The notes under the pieces were generated by a model that was not told the origin of the DNA, searched no databases, and worked only from the letters and a program-made list of their open reading frames with translations. Shown here one piece after another: positions 1-12,574 of a DNA stretch of 64,000 nt. This stretch comes from Cardinalis cardinalis (taxonomy: Eukaryota; Chordata; Aves; Passeriformes; Cardinalidae): contig JACDOX010000030.1 in assembly GCA_014549065.1 (NCBI GenBank), positions 584,330 to 648,329 on the forward strand, read 5' to 3'. The position numbers and the translations under genes are program-made. Positions within the stretch are counted from its first letter, which is position 1. Each line of letters opens with the position of its first letter.

Positions 1-994
1 CCTCTTCCATCATTCAGGTCATTAACAATGAACTGAGCTGAACTNCAGACAGGCTTTTGGGTTGCACAAACTCACTTGGGCTATCACTACCCTTCCCAGA
101 AAGGGTTTGATAATTTCTCTCACCATCATCTAGACCAGATTTTTCTAGTCAGTTTATGAGAACACTGTAAGAGATGGTCAGAAGCCTTAGCAAAGTTAAA
201 GAATATGACATCNAGTTATTTTCTCCTGTCTACAGGTGTTTCCAGAAAACACTTCAGCCCCTTTCAGAAGAAAATAAGGGTGGCTTGATGTGATTTGCTC
301 TTAGCAAATTGTGTTGGCTGCTGATCGTCTCTTTATCTTGCAGTCATATAATTTGTTTAATCCTTTGTTCCAGCACTTTTCCAAGAATGAAAGTTGAACT
401 GATGAGCTCTAATCCCACCCCCCATTCAGAGTCTCTTGCATGCTGCTTAAAGTTCTGAGATTTCTTCAACCAATCTTTCAAGTATGTGAAAATGAAGTTA
501 ATTAGACCCACCTGGCTTGAAAACCAGCCTAACTAATGCTACAGCTTATTTCTTACACCTCTAGGCTGAGATCTTATGCCTTTAGAGTTATGCTGTGTCA
601 CATTGTGCTTTTTGATTAGAAAACAGTGCAAAAAGGAATCCAGCACTTTCCCTTTCGTGACTTTTTGTTGTGANACTCCNCTGACCACTGAGTACTGATA
701 AAGCACACTGAAAACAGTGTCATGTGCATATTTTCAAACAGATTTTTATATGATTTGATTCTCTGTAAAGCTCTGTATTTTCCAATAAAGAGCTTTACAG
801 GGANCCCAATCAAATGTGACTGATCAGGATAGGGACTTCAAAGGGCCAAACCACACCTGTGCAAACACATGCAAGGACACCATCCTGTCCCATCATGAAA
901 GCATTTCCAGCAGACCNGCTCCCACAATTTGGCTTTGTGTACATTAGCAACTGGAGCTTTGTTGAGTGAGGGCTGCAAGGAAGGAGATGTGTAC
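1..994 (-). other. CACNA1C: Intron after exon 18 (partial)
   Basis: This starts with the donor gtacac after exon 18 and runs off the window. The next coding segment, expected to be an acidic GEEDEEEPE-like stretch, was looked for on the minus strand and not found, so it must lie outside. The stretch is unique-looking AT-rich sequence with several isolated ambiguous bases. No repeat family was recognised. Confidence 0.85.
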
Positions 995-1064
995 CTGGTG
1001 CTTCTGTTGTGGGATAAGGGCTCTTCTCTTCATTTTCATTGGGCTGATAATCATCCACGTTGAT
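995..1064 (-). CDS. CACNA1C: CACNA1C exon 18 (II-III loop)
   Basis: This 70-nt exon has 23 whole codons (INVDDYQPNENEEKSPYP, then TTEAP) plus one base. The acceptor is tgtcag|ATC and the donor CCAG|gtacac. It encodes part of the acidic, cytosolic II-III loop. Mammalian alpha-1C, as I recall it, has INMDDLQPNENEDKSPYP here, so the core is conserved and the flanks drift, as expected for a loop under weak constraint. Entry is phase 0 and matches the end of exon 17. Only a 127-nt intron separates the two. The last base begins a glycine codon completed by the next exon, which is off the window. Confidence 0.96.
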
Positions 1065-1191
1065 CTGACAGAAATGGAAGGAGAAGCATCAAAGCCTTTA
1101 TCAGACAAGGCAGACAGTTTTCATTCCCTGAGAACCCCAAGCTGNTCATGCCATCACTGCACAGAGGGTGCTGGCTGCCAGCAGACCTTAC
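1065..1191 (-). other. CACNA1C: Intron 17-18, 127 nt
   Basis: This is the shortest intron in the window. It has the canonical donor gtaagg and acceptor tgtcag. It is close to the lower end of workable vertebrate intron length, so exons 17 and 18 are probably recognised across the intron. Nothing else was seen in it. Confidence 0.93.
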
Positions 1192-1312
1192 CTTGGTAGC
1201 AGGTGGGGACTCTCCATCAGCAGTGATCGATTTCAGCTCAATTTTCTCCTCCTTTGTCTCTTCCTCCACAGCTGTTTTCTCCATCTCCTGTTTCTTTTCG
1301 GGACTAGCAGTC
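1192..1312 (-). CDS. CACNA1C: CACNA1C exon 17 (II-III loop)
   Basis: This 121-nt exon has one base completing the arginine split from exon 16, then 40 codons: TASPEKKQEMEKTAVEEE, then TKEEKIELKSITADGESP and PATK. The acceptor is gctag|GAC and the donor AAG|gtaagg. It forms part of the II-III cytosolic loop. The EEKIELKSITADGESPP block is the strongest single reason to call this CACNA1C, because the paralogues carry unrelated sequence here. The stretch before it (QEMEKTAVEEET) differs from the mammalian version (QEVVEKPAVEES or similar, from memory) by several substitutions and one fewer residue around the VV. It is rich in Glu and Lys, with no membrane segment. It ends on a codon boundary. 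Confidence 0.97.
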
Positions 1313-4263
<2,951 letters not shown>

Positions 4264-4384
4264 AGTTTCCACAGATGAAGAGGATGATGAAGTAAATACA
4301 GACCAACATTCCTGGAAAAGAGGGGCCGCCATAAGCCATGATCCCATCATACATCACCGAATTCCAGTCCTCCCCAGTCAGGAT
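4264..4384 (-). CDS. CACNA1C: CACNA1C exon 15 (domain II selectivity filter and IIS6)
   Basis: This 121-nt exon has 40 codons plus one base. The acceptor is tttag|ATC and the donor AACT|gtatcc. It begins ILTGEDWNSVMYDGIMAY; the Glu of TGEDW is the domain II member of the EEEE calcium-selectivity ring. It continues GGPSFPGMLVCIYFIIL, then FICGN, which is the extracellular turret and the outer part of IIS6. The peptide appears identical to mammalian Cav1.2 as I recall it. The donor has mismatches on both sides of the junction (T at the last exon base, atcc after GT), unusual for a constitutive exon of an essential gene. Confidence 0.98.
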
Positions 4385-5186
4385 CTAAATGACACATTCC
4401 CACCAATAAGGGACACAGTGTTAGACCACACAGAGAATTTGAACACCCCAGTAACACAAAGATACCCACTGTCCTAGAGAACACCCCCTCCCCCAGCATG
4501 GAGCTGATGGAGACTCTGGCAGTGTCCATCTAGAGCATTAAAAAAACCCAAAAAACAAAAAAACAAACCACAGAACAAAGAAAATGCAAAGAAGGCCCGT
4601 GCTCAAAGGGTGAAAAAGCCCCAAAGAGTGTATTCTTGAAGATGATGGCTGAAGGCAANGGCTCTCCTAGACAAATCCATTCAAGTCTCCCCTGATTCCA
4701 AGCATTTCCCACCCGTGCCTGCTGTTTCAGACAGGCTGCACAGCCTTGCCCTGGCACAGCTCTCCAGGCCATGCCATTTCCCTTCTCCTCANATCTCAGT
4801 GAAATCATGGTCCTGAGGCTCTTGATGGGTCACTCCCAAAGCTGCAGAGGGTTTAAAGGCCATGGGATGATTTTTGTGAGCAGGTATTTGTTCCCCAGAG
4901 CAGGNAGGACAGCAGCAGGGCTGGGCTTTGGCAGCAAGTGCTGCCCTGGGACATGGCAATGGCTGTTCTCTTGTCCTGCCCTGCAAAGACCCCTTTGTGT
5001 GCAGCCTTGCAACACTCAGGGGCTTTATCTTTGGTTCCCACTTTGGGAGGGAATACCCTGTGCTGGCACCCTGCTCCTGGGGCTGCCAGGGTCCAGCCCC
5101 ACCTTGGGGACTGCCAGGCTGCAGGACCTGTCTTGCCCCATAAGAAACCAAAATATTGGCCCCACGGGGACCACTCATGCCCTTAC
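4385..5186 (-). other. CACNA1C: Intron 14-15, 802 nt
   Basis: This is bounded by donor gtaagg and acceptor tttag. It is more GC-rich than most introns here, so long open frames occur by chance on both strands (about 4771-5190), but they show no family resemblance and overlap each other. An A-rich run lies at about 4540-4580. Confidence 0.9.
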
Positions 5187-5394
5187 CTGAAACACAGTCA
5201 GGAGGGACTGAGGGAAGTTGTCAAATGTACTCCTCCTGGTCTGCATCTCATCAAAGTTAAACTTGCCCCCAAAGAGCTGCATCCCCAGGAGGGAGAAGAT
5301 GATGATGAAGAGGAAGAGAAGCAGCAACAGGGAGGCAATGGAGCGGACTGAATTCAGGAGTGAAGCCACAAGATTACTCAGGGAGTTCCAATAT
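5187..5394 (-). CDS. CACNA1C: CACNA1C exon 14 (IIS4-S5 linker, IIS5, pore loop)
   Basis: This 208-nt exon has one base completing the arginine of KITR, then 69 codons. The acceptor is cccag|ATA and the donor CAG|gtaagg. It starts YWNSLSNLVASLLNSVRS, the S4-S5 linker that couples the voltage sensor to the gate. IASLLLLLFLFIIIFSLL (IIS5) follows, then GMQLFGGKFNFDEMQTRR and STFDNFPQSLLTVFQ, the extracellular loop and the first pore helix. The MQTRR and FPQSLLTVFQ wording fits alpha-1C rather than alpha-1D, which I recall with MQTKR and FPQALLTVFQ. No stops or ambiguous bases occur. Confidence 0.98.
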
Positions 5395-8300
5395 CTGGGA
5401 GAGAAAATAGAAGCAGTTAAAATTCCTTCAGTTCCAGACAGGTGCTCATGGACTGCACAGGATATTGGTTCAGGCTGCTCTCTGTGTAAAGCAGGCATTT
5501 CCAAACACCCTGTTCAGCAGTGAATCATTGATGTGCCTCCCTGAGATAACGAGATCTACTGCAGCTAATGAGTAATTTTACTACCACACGTGTACACACA
5601 CAATTCCCTCCACCCCCCACTCCACACACACACCCAGAANATTATTACAGCACTCTCCATCTAAGGCTCTGCACATCTTCTATCAATATACAGTGATTAG
5701 TTCTTGCTGCTTCAGTGAGTTACATTCTAACCAACCTCATTACAGCACTCACAGATGTTGTGGCAGCCAGAATACCTCACTCCAGAGAATGGCCTGTAAT
5801 AACTAGCAAGAACAGATGGGGAAACTGTTTGGATGCAAATACAAACTTGCCCAAAATTTGGAGTGTGTGAGTGTGTGCTTAGGCTCACTCACAGAGGGGT
5901 TGCTGAGTTCTCTGGGACTGGGAGGAATGAGAAAGATATCAATGCTCCTTTTACACGGANCCTAAAGCAAACTCCAGGTCTGCATTCACTTGGAAGAGCA
6001 CAACATCACTTGGTTTTTTGTTTTTACTCCTTCAAACAGGCTGCAGAAGATTTTCAAATGGCTTCATTNAAGAAACAGGATGGTTAAGACCTTTTCTCCC
6101 AGTGTATTCAGGCTTGTGCCCAGTTCAGACTCATGTATGATGCAGGGAAAGGATCTTGCCTGTGTGATTCCACTNTAGGGTTCAGAGAGATGCCAGCAGC
6201 ACGTTTGCTGCAGCATGTAAGTTTGCATTCTTTGTCAGCCTGCAGAGTAGTCACAAGCTGGAAAGAGGCTTTAGAAAAAAATTCTAAAGAATTCACCACA
6301 TCACCCATGAAGCAACTTCCACTTTGGTCTTGCATCTGCTCACTCACTCCTCATCTACTGCTTAGCTGGTCATGAGCTCTTCTCTTTTGTGCTTTGGGGC
6401 TGGCAGAGCTTTCAGACTGGGCTGAGGATTCACTGTCATCCTCCAATCACCTCATTTTGATGCACATTATTAGCAAAGCCTCAACAGCTTTCCCAGGTCA
6501 GCAAGCCAGCAATGTTTGCCTGTGCTCTTCCTCCTGCCTGGCCTGCCACCATGCTTTGAGAGTCCTCCAAGGCCCTCTAGTCCCTTCTCCCAGGGCCCAC
6601 AACTCTGNACATTTCTTCCCTCAGAGGACTCTGCATTTCTAACCATACTTTCCCTGAAGACAAAAGTTCCAGGTAAAAGGGATGGCAGACTGGTGCTCTG
6701 GCTCTTCTGTGGAAGCCTTATCCTTCAACTCATCATTTTTTCCTGAAGGTAGTATACATCCTCATTAGAGACAAGGGGTCTTAAAATCTTAGTTAAATTA
6801 ATATTTTTAAAANATTGATCTAAAAAGAATACTTTTCTCGTCCTGTGGGAGGCAGGACTGCCTGACAGCCCAATCACTTCAGGAAGATTAGCAATCTGAT
6901 CTGCAGAGGGACATCACCGTGTCCTCTCAAGTTCAGCAGCAGGTTCATCTCCAAGGACTGAGCTTCAAAGAGAGCTGTGATGTTTTCCCTCCAGCCCAGC
7001 TTCAGCACTTCAGAGAAAACTAGGATACTTTAAAGTTTAACTGCAATTAAAGAGATGAGCAATGAAAAACTACAGAGCAAAGGTAAGGGCATGGAAGCTG
7101 TGGGCTCAGTGCCACCAAATATCCACACGGAATGTGCAATGTAACAGCTCCCTGTGTTTGCAGTTATGCTCACAGCTCACATACTTTCACACTTTGGAAA
7201 GAAGGGAAAGTGACACAGGAGAAGGGAAAAATTCAGTCTGATGAAAGTCAAATGAATTCAGCATTCTTAAAGCAGAGGCTGATGGGCTCCAGAATATCTC
7301 CAAGCTCCCCAATGTCAGCCAGGACACACATTTTCTAGGTCTTTCTAGCAGTGCTCTTAAGAAGCAGTAAAGTTGTTACACATCTGAACAGTCCCAGTGA
7401 CTCAGTTTAAGCTTAAAGGCCTTGCTATCTCAGCTCACAACCATGCAGACTTCTCTCAGCTCTGCATTTCTTACAAATGGCTCAATACCTGGCATTCAGA
7501 TAATTATATAAGTATCCAGCTTCAAGCAATTAACTGAGATGGCCTGGTGGTAAGATTAGTGCTGTTTTATCTGTGTGCTAGCACTAGCTAGAAACACAGG
7601 ACCACTAGAAAACAAACCAATAAAGGGGAAATAAACCAATCAGGGAAAAAAAAAAGAGGAAATAGGAGAGGATAAGAAATGCTTGACTGAGCAGGATGTG
7701 AAAATAACAATAGTCTTATCTCAGGGTTCTAGAAGCCTGACCCGAGGTTACCATCTGTCCCATTTGGTGGTTGCAGGACTAACATGAAGTGCCTCAAAGT
7801 GAGATCTGGGATTACTCAGTGAAACACAAGGGTTTCATGTCAGCAATGGCTGAAGCCCAGATGGGTCCCAAAGAAGAAGCAAAGAAGGGTCTCACTATTT
7901 CATCCCCTCTGGTTATCACCTTACCACAAAGGAAAAATCAGCACTGGATGCTGGATGGAACAGGAGGGTTTGGACCAGGCAGGTTTTAGTGGGAAGCATG
8001 AGAAAAGCAGTGCTGCTGCCTCAGATTTATGGGGAAATGGACGTGCCTCTGACAGCCCCCACTGCAGATCCTGGGCCCTTGAGGGTGCCATGAACGAGGA
8101 TCTGCAGACCCCCAGGTGAGCAGGACCTGACTGTGATCCCTGTTCAAAGTGGAGGGATGATGTAGAGAAGCCAAGATGTTTGTTCCACACCTGGGTTAGA
8201 ACTTAGCCTGTTCTGCTCTCTTCCCTCCCTTCTCTCTCCATTGCCTTCCCCTAGAGCTTTAGGATCCCATCTCTGGCAATCACAGATGCAGGGTTTAAAG

Positions 8301-8983
8301 CAGCAGCAACANACTAATTATTGGGAAGCTTCCCACCCTGTTCATCCCATATAAAACCACTTTGACAGTGATTTTTGACAGAAAGTACAAAAAATGAGGC
8401 ACCTTGTCTCTCCTCCCTACAATTAACAGTGACTTACCTAGTGGCAGGATTAGGTATAAAACATCAAATTTCTGTATGCTGTCACAAATGATATGATTTA
8501 TTTTTTAAATACAAAGGGCTATAATACATATAAAGCAGTAAAGGATTATTTATAATGAGAAAANAATCTGTATTCTCATAGCAAAGTGAGATGTTCTGCA
8601 CAGCACTTTAAAAATTAGGGGGAATAAAACAGATTACATTGTCTGCTTGTCTAATGTATTTATAATTTTGGAAGAAATGTTTGGTCTTGAAATTCTAAAN
8701 GGTGTTTCTAAAATGGTGCATTGTTCTTCTGATGATATCTTTATTTGTTTCTATTCTATTATGGAGCTATTTTTGTGTTTCTTGTAGAATTGTATCATCT
8801 TGATGACCNAGAATTTGTTTGTGCATGGTGTTTATCATGGAAAATCTATGCAAATAGATGAAGAACAGTCTACCTTCTGATATATTCTCACCAGAGTAAT
8901 TTTCCTGCTTTGTACCTTTTTAATATCCTAGATTATCACTATTCTCACTTCCACTGTATGTCCTCGTGGGGTCATGAATATAT

Positions 8984-9082
8984 GTTTGATATAAAACAAA
9001 TAATTCTATAATTCTTGTTTGATACAAAACAATAATAATTCTATATAATTGTTTGATATAAACCAAATAATTCTATCATTCC
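8984..9082. repeat. Tandem repeat, about three copies of a 33-34 nt unit
   Basis: Three successive units each begin gtttgata and continue AAACAAATAATTCTAT-like, starting at 8984, 9017 and 9051. The copies differ by a few bases and one indel. It is AT-rich and intronic, with no coding potential. It looks like a small minisatellite. Confidence 0.8.
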
Positions 9083-9199
9083 TCCTGCCCCTCCCAGCTT
9101 TCCAGTGTTGTATCTTTCTGAATTATCACGGCACTCAGGTGGGGTATTCCACCAGGACTGATAATGTCATTAATAAATCCTCATTTTATTTAGAGCTGA

Positions 9200-9368
9200 G
9201 TGAACAATGGAAAAATGTGTAATTTACTGGAGAAGGTAAAAGTTTGGCTTTAATGCCAAAGTATTCTGTCCTGCAGTAAGGACAATAGTGAACAATAGAA
9301 AAATATAATTTACTACAGGAGGTAAAAAGTTTGGCTTTAATGCCAATGTATTCTGTCCTGCAGTAAGG
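9200..9368. repeat. Tandem duplication, two copies of an 88-nt unit
   Basis: Two head-to-tail copies begin gtgaacaat at 9200 and 9288 and share a core with tttggctttaatgccaa and attctgtcctgcagtaagg. They differ at scattered positions and small indels, so the duplication is not recent. It sits about 120 nt from the 33-nt tandem repeat, so the local region seems prone to replication slippage. Confidence 0.85.
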
Positions 9369-11385
9369 CATGAGCGAGCCTAAAATACTGCTTTGGAGGC
9401 TCATGGTAGGGCCTTCCACATGAGGGTGAACTTCACCCACAGAGTGAAGAGTTATGAAGAAAATTATGAATAATTACAAAACATATAAATTTGAAGCTAC
9501 TGCAGCCTACTTGTCAATCTTTTAGGAACAGGAAAGAAAGAAAGAAAAATCTGATTAATACATTATGCATCATGAGTTCTTCCTTAGCTCTGTGCTTTAC
9601 ACACAGACCCATGCACAAATTGCAGGAGACATATTCCAGGTAACACTTTTTCCAGGCAAAATTCTATTTTAATTGTGCTGCAGAGTGAAGGCAAATGTAA
9701 CCAGTCCTACTGCTGATTGGCTCCATCACCACATTTCTGCCAGGAGCTTTAGGAATATATGAGTACTCTACCAGCTCAGGCTTTCTAAAGTTTTAATGAT
9801 ATTCCCTCAGTGTTTGCCTTTCTATTAGAGAATTCTCTTAGCTAGCTTATACAGGACTGGAGACATGTCTTGAAAAAACAATGACCTCTCCAGGATGCTA
9901 TGTTGAAGCTCATGCTTTTATAGCTGTTGGTATGTTGCCCTGGGTGTATCTGATTACCCAGTGCCTGAAACAGCTACTGCTTTCCTCAGAAACCAGGCCT
10001 GAGACTTGGGAATGGATAGATCCAGGAAAAACAATCCCCAGACCAGAGATCCCCACTATTTCTGACAGAGCAAAGATGCCTTTCTTGCTGGAAACTCTTG
10101 TTTCCCCTCTCTGGGAGGGAACGTTCTCCTCTGGAAGGTTTTCCCCTCTTCTATGACCACACATCCAAACACTTTTTTTCCCCTTTTGGAGCAGTTGTAG
10201 GCTTGCTTTGGCCTCTTTCTCTGAGACTGTGAACCAATTTTCTGTCTCTGCCATCTGACCCTGAGATCCATCCATCCTGCCAGAGATCTGAGCCTCAGAA
10301 GCTTTAAGGACAAATCTTGCATGATGCACAAGTCCAAGTCTGTTGTTTTTTTTCTGCCTCTCAGCTCAGCCATCTTGATGATCTTCCAGTTTTGGGCTTG
10401 TTTTTCTCATGTGCTGTGTTTTCTATCTCAAATTTGTCAGAAATTTCCTCTGGTGGGGGTGGGGGGAGTGTTACAGGGANTGTAGGGACACTTTCATGGC
10501 TGAGCAGGCAGAAAAAGAACTCTTTCACCACCTCAGTCAAGGTTTTTGTAAGGTGCTGGCTGGTGCCCACATGGGAAAAGGCAGACCTTGGGCTACCTGG
10601 GGCAAGAGCCTGGATGGATTTGTTCCAAGAGCTCTGGGTAAGCTTGGAGCTGATCTCCCCTACAAACTCCCCTCAAGCTGAAAAAGCCCTGCCAAACCAA
10701 GCTGGTGTTTTGGAGGTACCTGGCTCAGCAAGCAGTNACTGTTTAATAGATATCACTGTGCCTTTATGCAGGGGGAGAGAGGAAAGAATGAAAAGGGAAA
10801 AGAGGAGCTACTGGAAGCTGGAAAAAGTCTGGCTTCTTAGTAAAGTTACTGCTTTGTGAGGGACTCCTTGGAAGGGGAATAGCTGGCAACATCCTTTAGC
10901 CTATAGCTGCTGGTATTGACAGAGTGACTCNGGTCACTGTTGAGTCTGCTGGAGCTGGCATGGGCTCCTCAGTCAAAAGCTGTTTTGGCTGGAAGCCCTT
11001 CAGGATCCTCTCTGTCATCAAAAATCGTCAGAGGAGGTCACAAGGCTATCTGCTGTTTTGGTCTTTTGCAGAGAACTGTAAGAGCCTGAGCTCAGTTCAC
11101 ACTATTCCAGATTTCAGTTTAACACTTTATGTAGTGTCAGGTGTTTCCAGCTGTCTGTGCCAGACTCCTCACCTCATCCCTCATGTTGGGGATAGATGTC
11201 CAGTCTGTACAGCCCTCCCCACCCTGTTACAGACTTCAGAAGANGAGGACTGTTAATCTAGCACTCTCACTACTTAATTAGTGGTAGCAAAAGTGAAAAT
11301 AAACAGGGATGTGAGCGACTTGTACCCATACATGTTGTGCATCGAGCAGCAGCCCTCCTCCAGCCCCAAAGAAACAATAAAGTAC

Positions 11386-11611
11386 CTTGTGATTTTAAAT
11401 ATTCTGAGGAGTCTCACACATCTCAAGACTGAAATGCCCAAGGGTGACATGATCTTTGTCTCCACCAGGATGGTTTCCAGGATGCCTCCACACACGATGA
11501 AACAGTCGAAGCGGTTGAAGAGGGACACAAAGTAGGCCTGGAGCCCGAGGCTGTACATCTTCAGCAGCATCTCTGCCGTGAAAAGAGCTAGCAGCACCTT
11601 ATTGGCAGTGT
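11386..11611 (-). CDS. CACNA1C: CACNA1C exon 13 (IIS2 to IIS4 voltage sensor)
   Basis: This 226-nt exon has two bases completing an aspartate, 74 codons, then AG of an arginine. The acceptor is tgag|ACA and the donor CAAG|gtactt. It reads TANKVLLALFTAEMLLK, then MYSLGLQAYFVSLFNRF: IIS2 with its acidic countercharge and the S2-S3 loop. DCFIVCGGILETILVE (IIS3) follows, and then KIMSPLGISVLRCVRLL and RIFKIT. The last part is IIS4, with Arg and Lys residues at regular spacing acting as gating charges. Two conservative differences from mammalian Cav1.2 as I recall it are NKV for NKA and FIV for FVV. The acceptor has an unusual G at position -3, offset by a long pyrimidine tract. Confidence 0.98.
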
Positions 11612-12413
11612 CTCATGGAAAGCAAAAAGAAACAGATTAAGGAAACTTAGTCAAAAGATCATGACAATTAAGGATTGGGCCTTGCTTCTAAGAAAGCATT
11701 TTAAGGATCAACCTTAAAAGTTAACTTTGTACAGCTTGGGTCAAAGAATGGGTGCAAAGAAAAGCGTGGGCATCTCATTCACAGAAGTGTTTTAGCAAGA
11801 GGGTTGCAGCAATTCTCATGTACTGCACATACAGCTGCAATGTATTACACAACCTCCAGTGGCAGGGACACGCCTTCCCTGCACAACCTGCCTTCACACC
11901 CGTCATCTGCAGAGGAGAGTGGGAATAGAAGAGCTGCTGTGCTACCTACTGTTGCTTAATTAAGCCTTTTCAGCTGCTCTCACCTCCAGAGAGAATTCAG
12001 CTGTTCTGCAGACAGAAGAACTTTACAAATCACTCTTCATCACCTCCCTAATAATTAGCATTTATCATAAAGGCCATTTCAGGGGAAACCTTGGACAATG
12101 TGGAGTTCCCAGTAGCNATCCATAAATTGGGAATCCAGTTGCTGCAAGTATAAATTTAGCATAATCTCCTGATTTCACTTACACCCAATGGAACACTGCT
12201 TTGGCTGGAAAGGAGGTTTTTACTTTTTTTTCTGTAACTTCTCCCACCACAGGCAGATAAGTTAATTGTACTTTTTAGGATCCTCCACAGACACAGGACT
12301 GCTTGGAGCTGTGCACTGTCCTTTGACATTGTGTGGTTTAATGCATCAGCTCTTCTTTCATCTCCCTTTTTTGACACCCTCCATAATAAACAGAACCAGC
12401 AGCTCCTCCTCAC
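11612..12413 (-). other. CACNA1C: Intron 12-13, 802 nt
   Basis: The donor is gtgagg and the acceptor is catgag, preceded by a tctgtttctttttgctttcc pyrimidine tract. There is nothing else notable. Its length equals that of intron 14-15, which I take as coincidence since the sequences are unrelated. Confidence 0.92.
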
Positions 12414-12574
12414 CTTGGACCTCCGTGAGCCAGTCTGGCTGGTTGTAGTGCTCAGAGGCAATGGTGAGGGTGTTGAGAAACACGAGGAAGATCACCAGCC
12501 AATAGAAAACATTGGACTTGACAGCAGCACGGCACTTCCTTCTGCAGAATCGATTCCATCGGCGCCAGTAGCGA
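12414..12574 (-). CDS. CACNA1C: CACNA1C exon 12 (end of I-II linker, IIS1)
   Basis: This 161-nt exon has one base completing a serine, 53 codons, then one base. The acceptor is tcaag|TCG and the donor CAAG|gtgagg. The first segment, RYWRRWNRFCRRKCRAAV, is a strongly basic cytosolic approach to the membrane. KSNVFYWLVIFLVFLNTL and TIASEHYNQPDWLTEVQ contain IIS1 and the start of the extracellular S1-S2 loop. Mammalian Cav1.2 has QPNW or QPDW at the loop depending on species, from memory. The reading frame and phases agree with exons 11 and 13. Confidence 0.98.

Larger units (their letters stand above)
5395..11385 (-). other. CACNA1C: Intron 13-14, about 6.0 kb
   Basis: The donor is gtactt and the acceptor cccag. 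It holds two short tandem repeats (8984-9082 and 9200-9368), an AC-rich patch near 5587-5636, an A-run near 7646-7657 and a GAAA run near 9532-9545. The longest open frames, at 10317-10859 (+) and 9910-10373 (-), are unrelated to any family I know and overlap, so they are treated as chance. Confidence 0.88.

Noticed and set aside
4771..5190. Overlapping open frames of 129-139 codons on both strands
   Set aside because: They lie in the GC-richer intron 14-15, overlap each other in several frames and include ambiguous bases. GC content alone explains the lack of stops.
10317..10859. 180-codon open frame on the plus strand, the longest in the window
   Set aside because: Composition looks like translated intron, it contains ambiguous bases, and the opposite strand is also open in part. 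Nothing in it resembles a known protein.
4385..12413. Two introns of exactly 802 nt (4385-5186 and 11612-12413)
   Set aside because: The sequences are unrelated, so equal length is coincidence.
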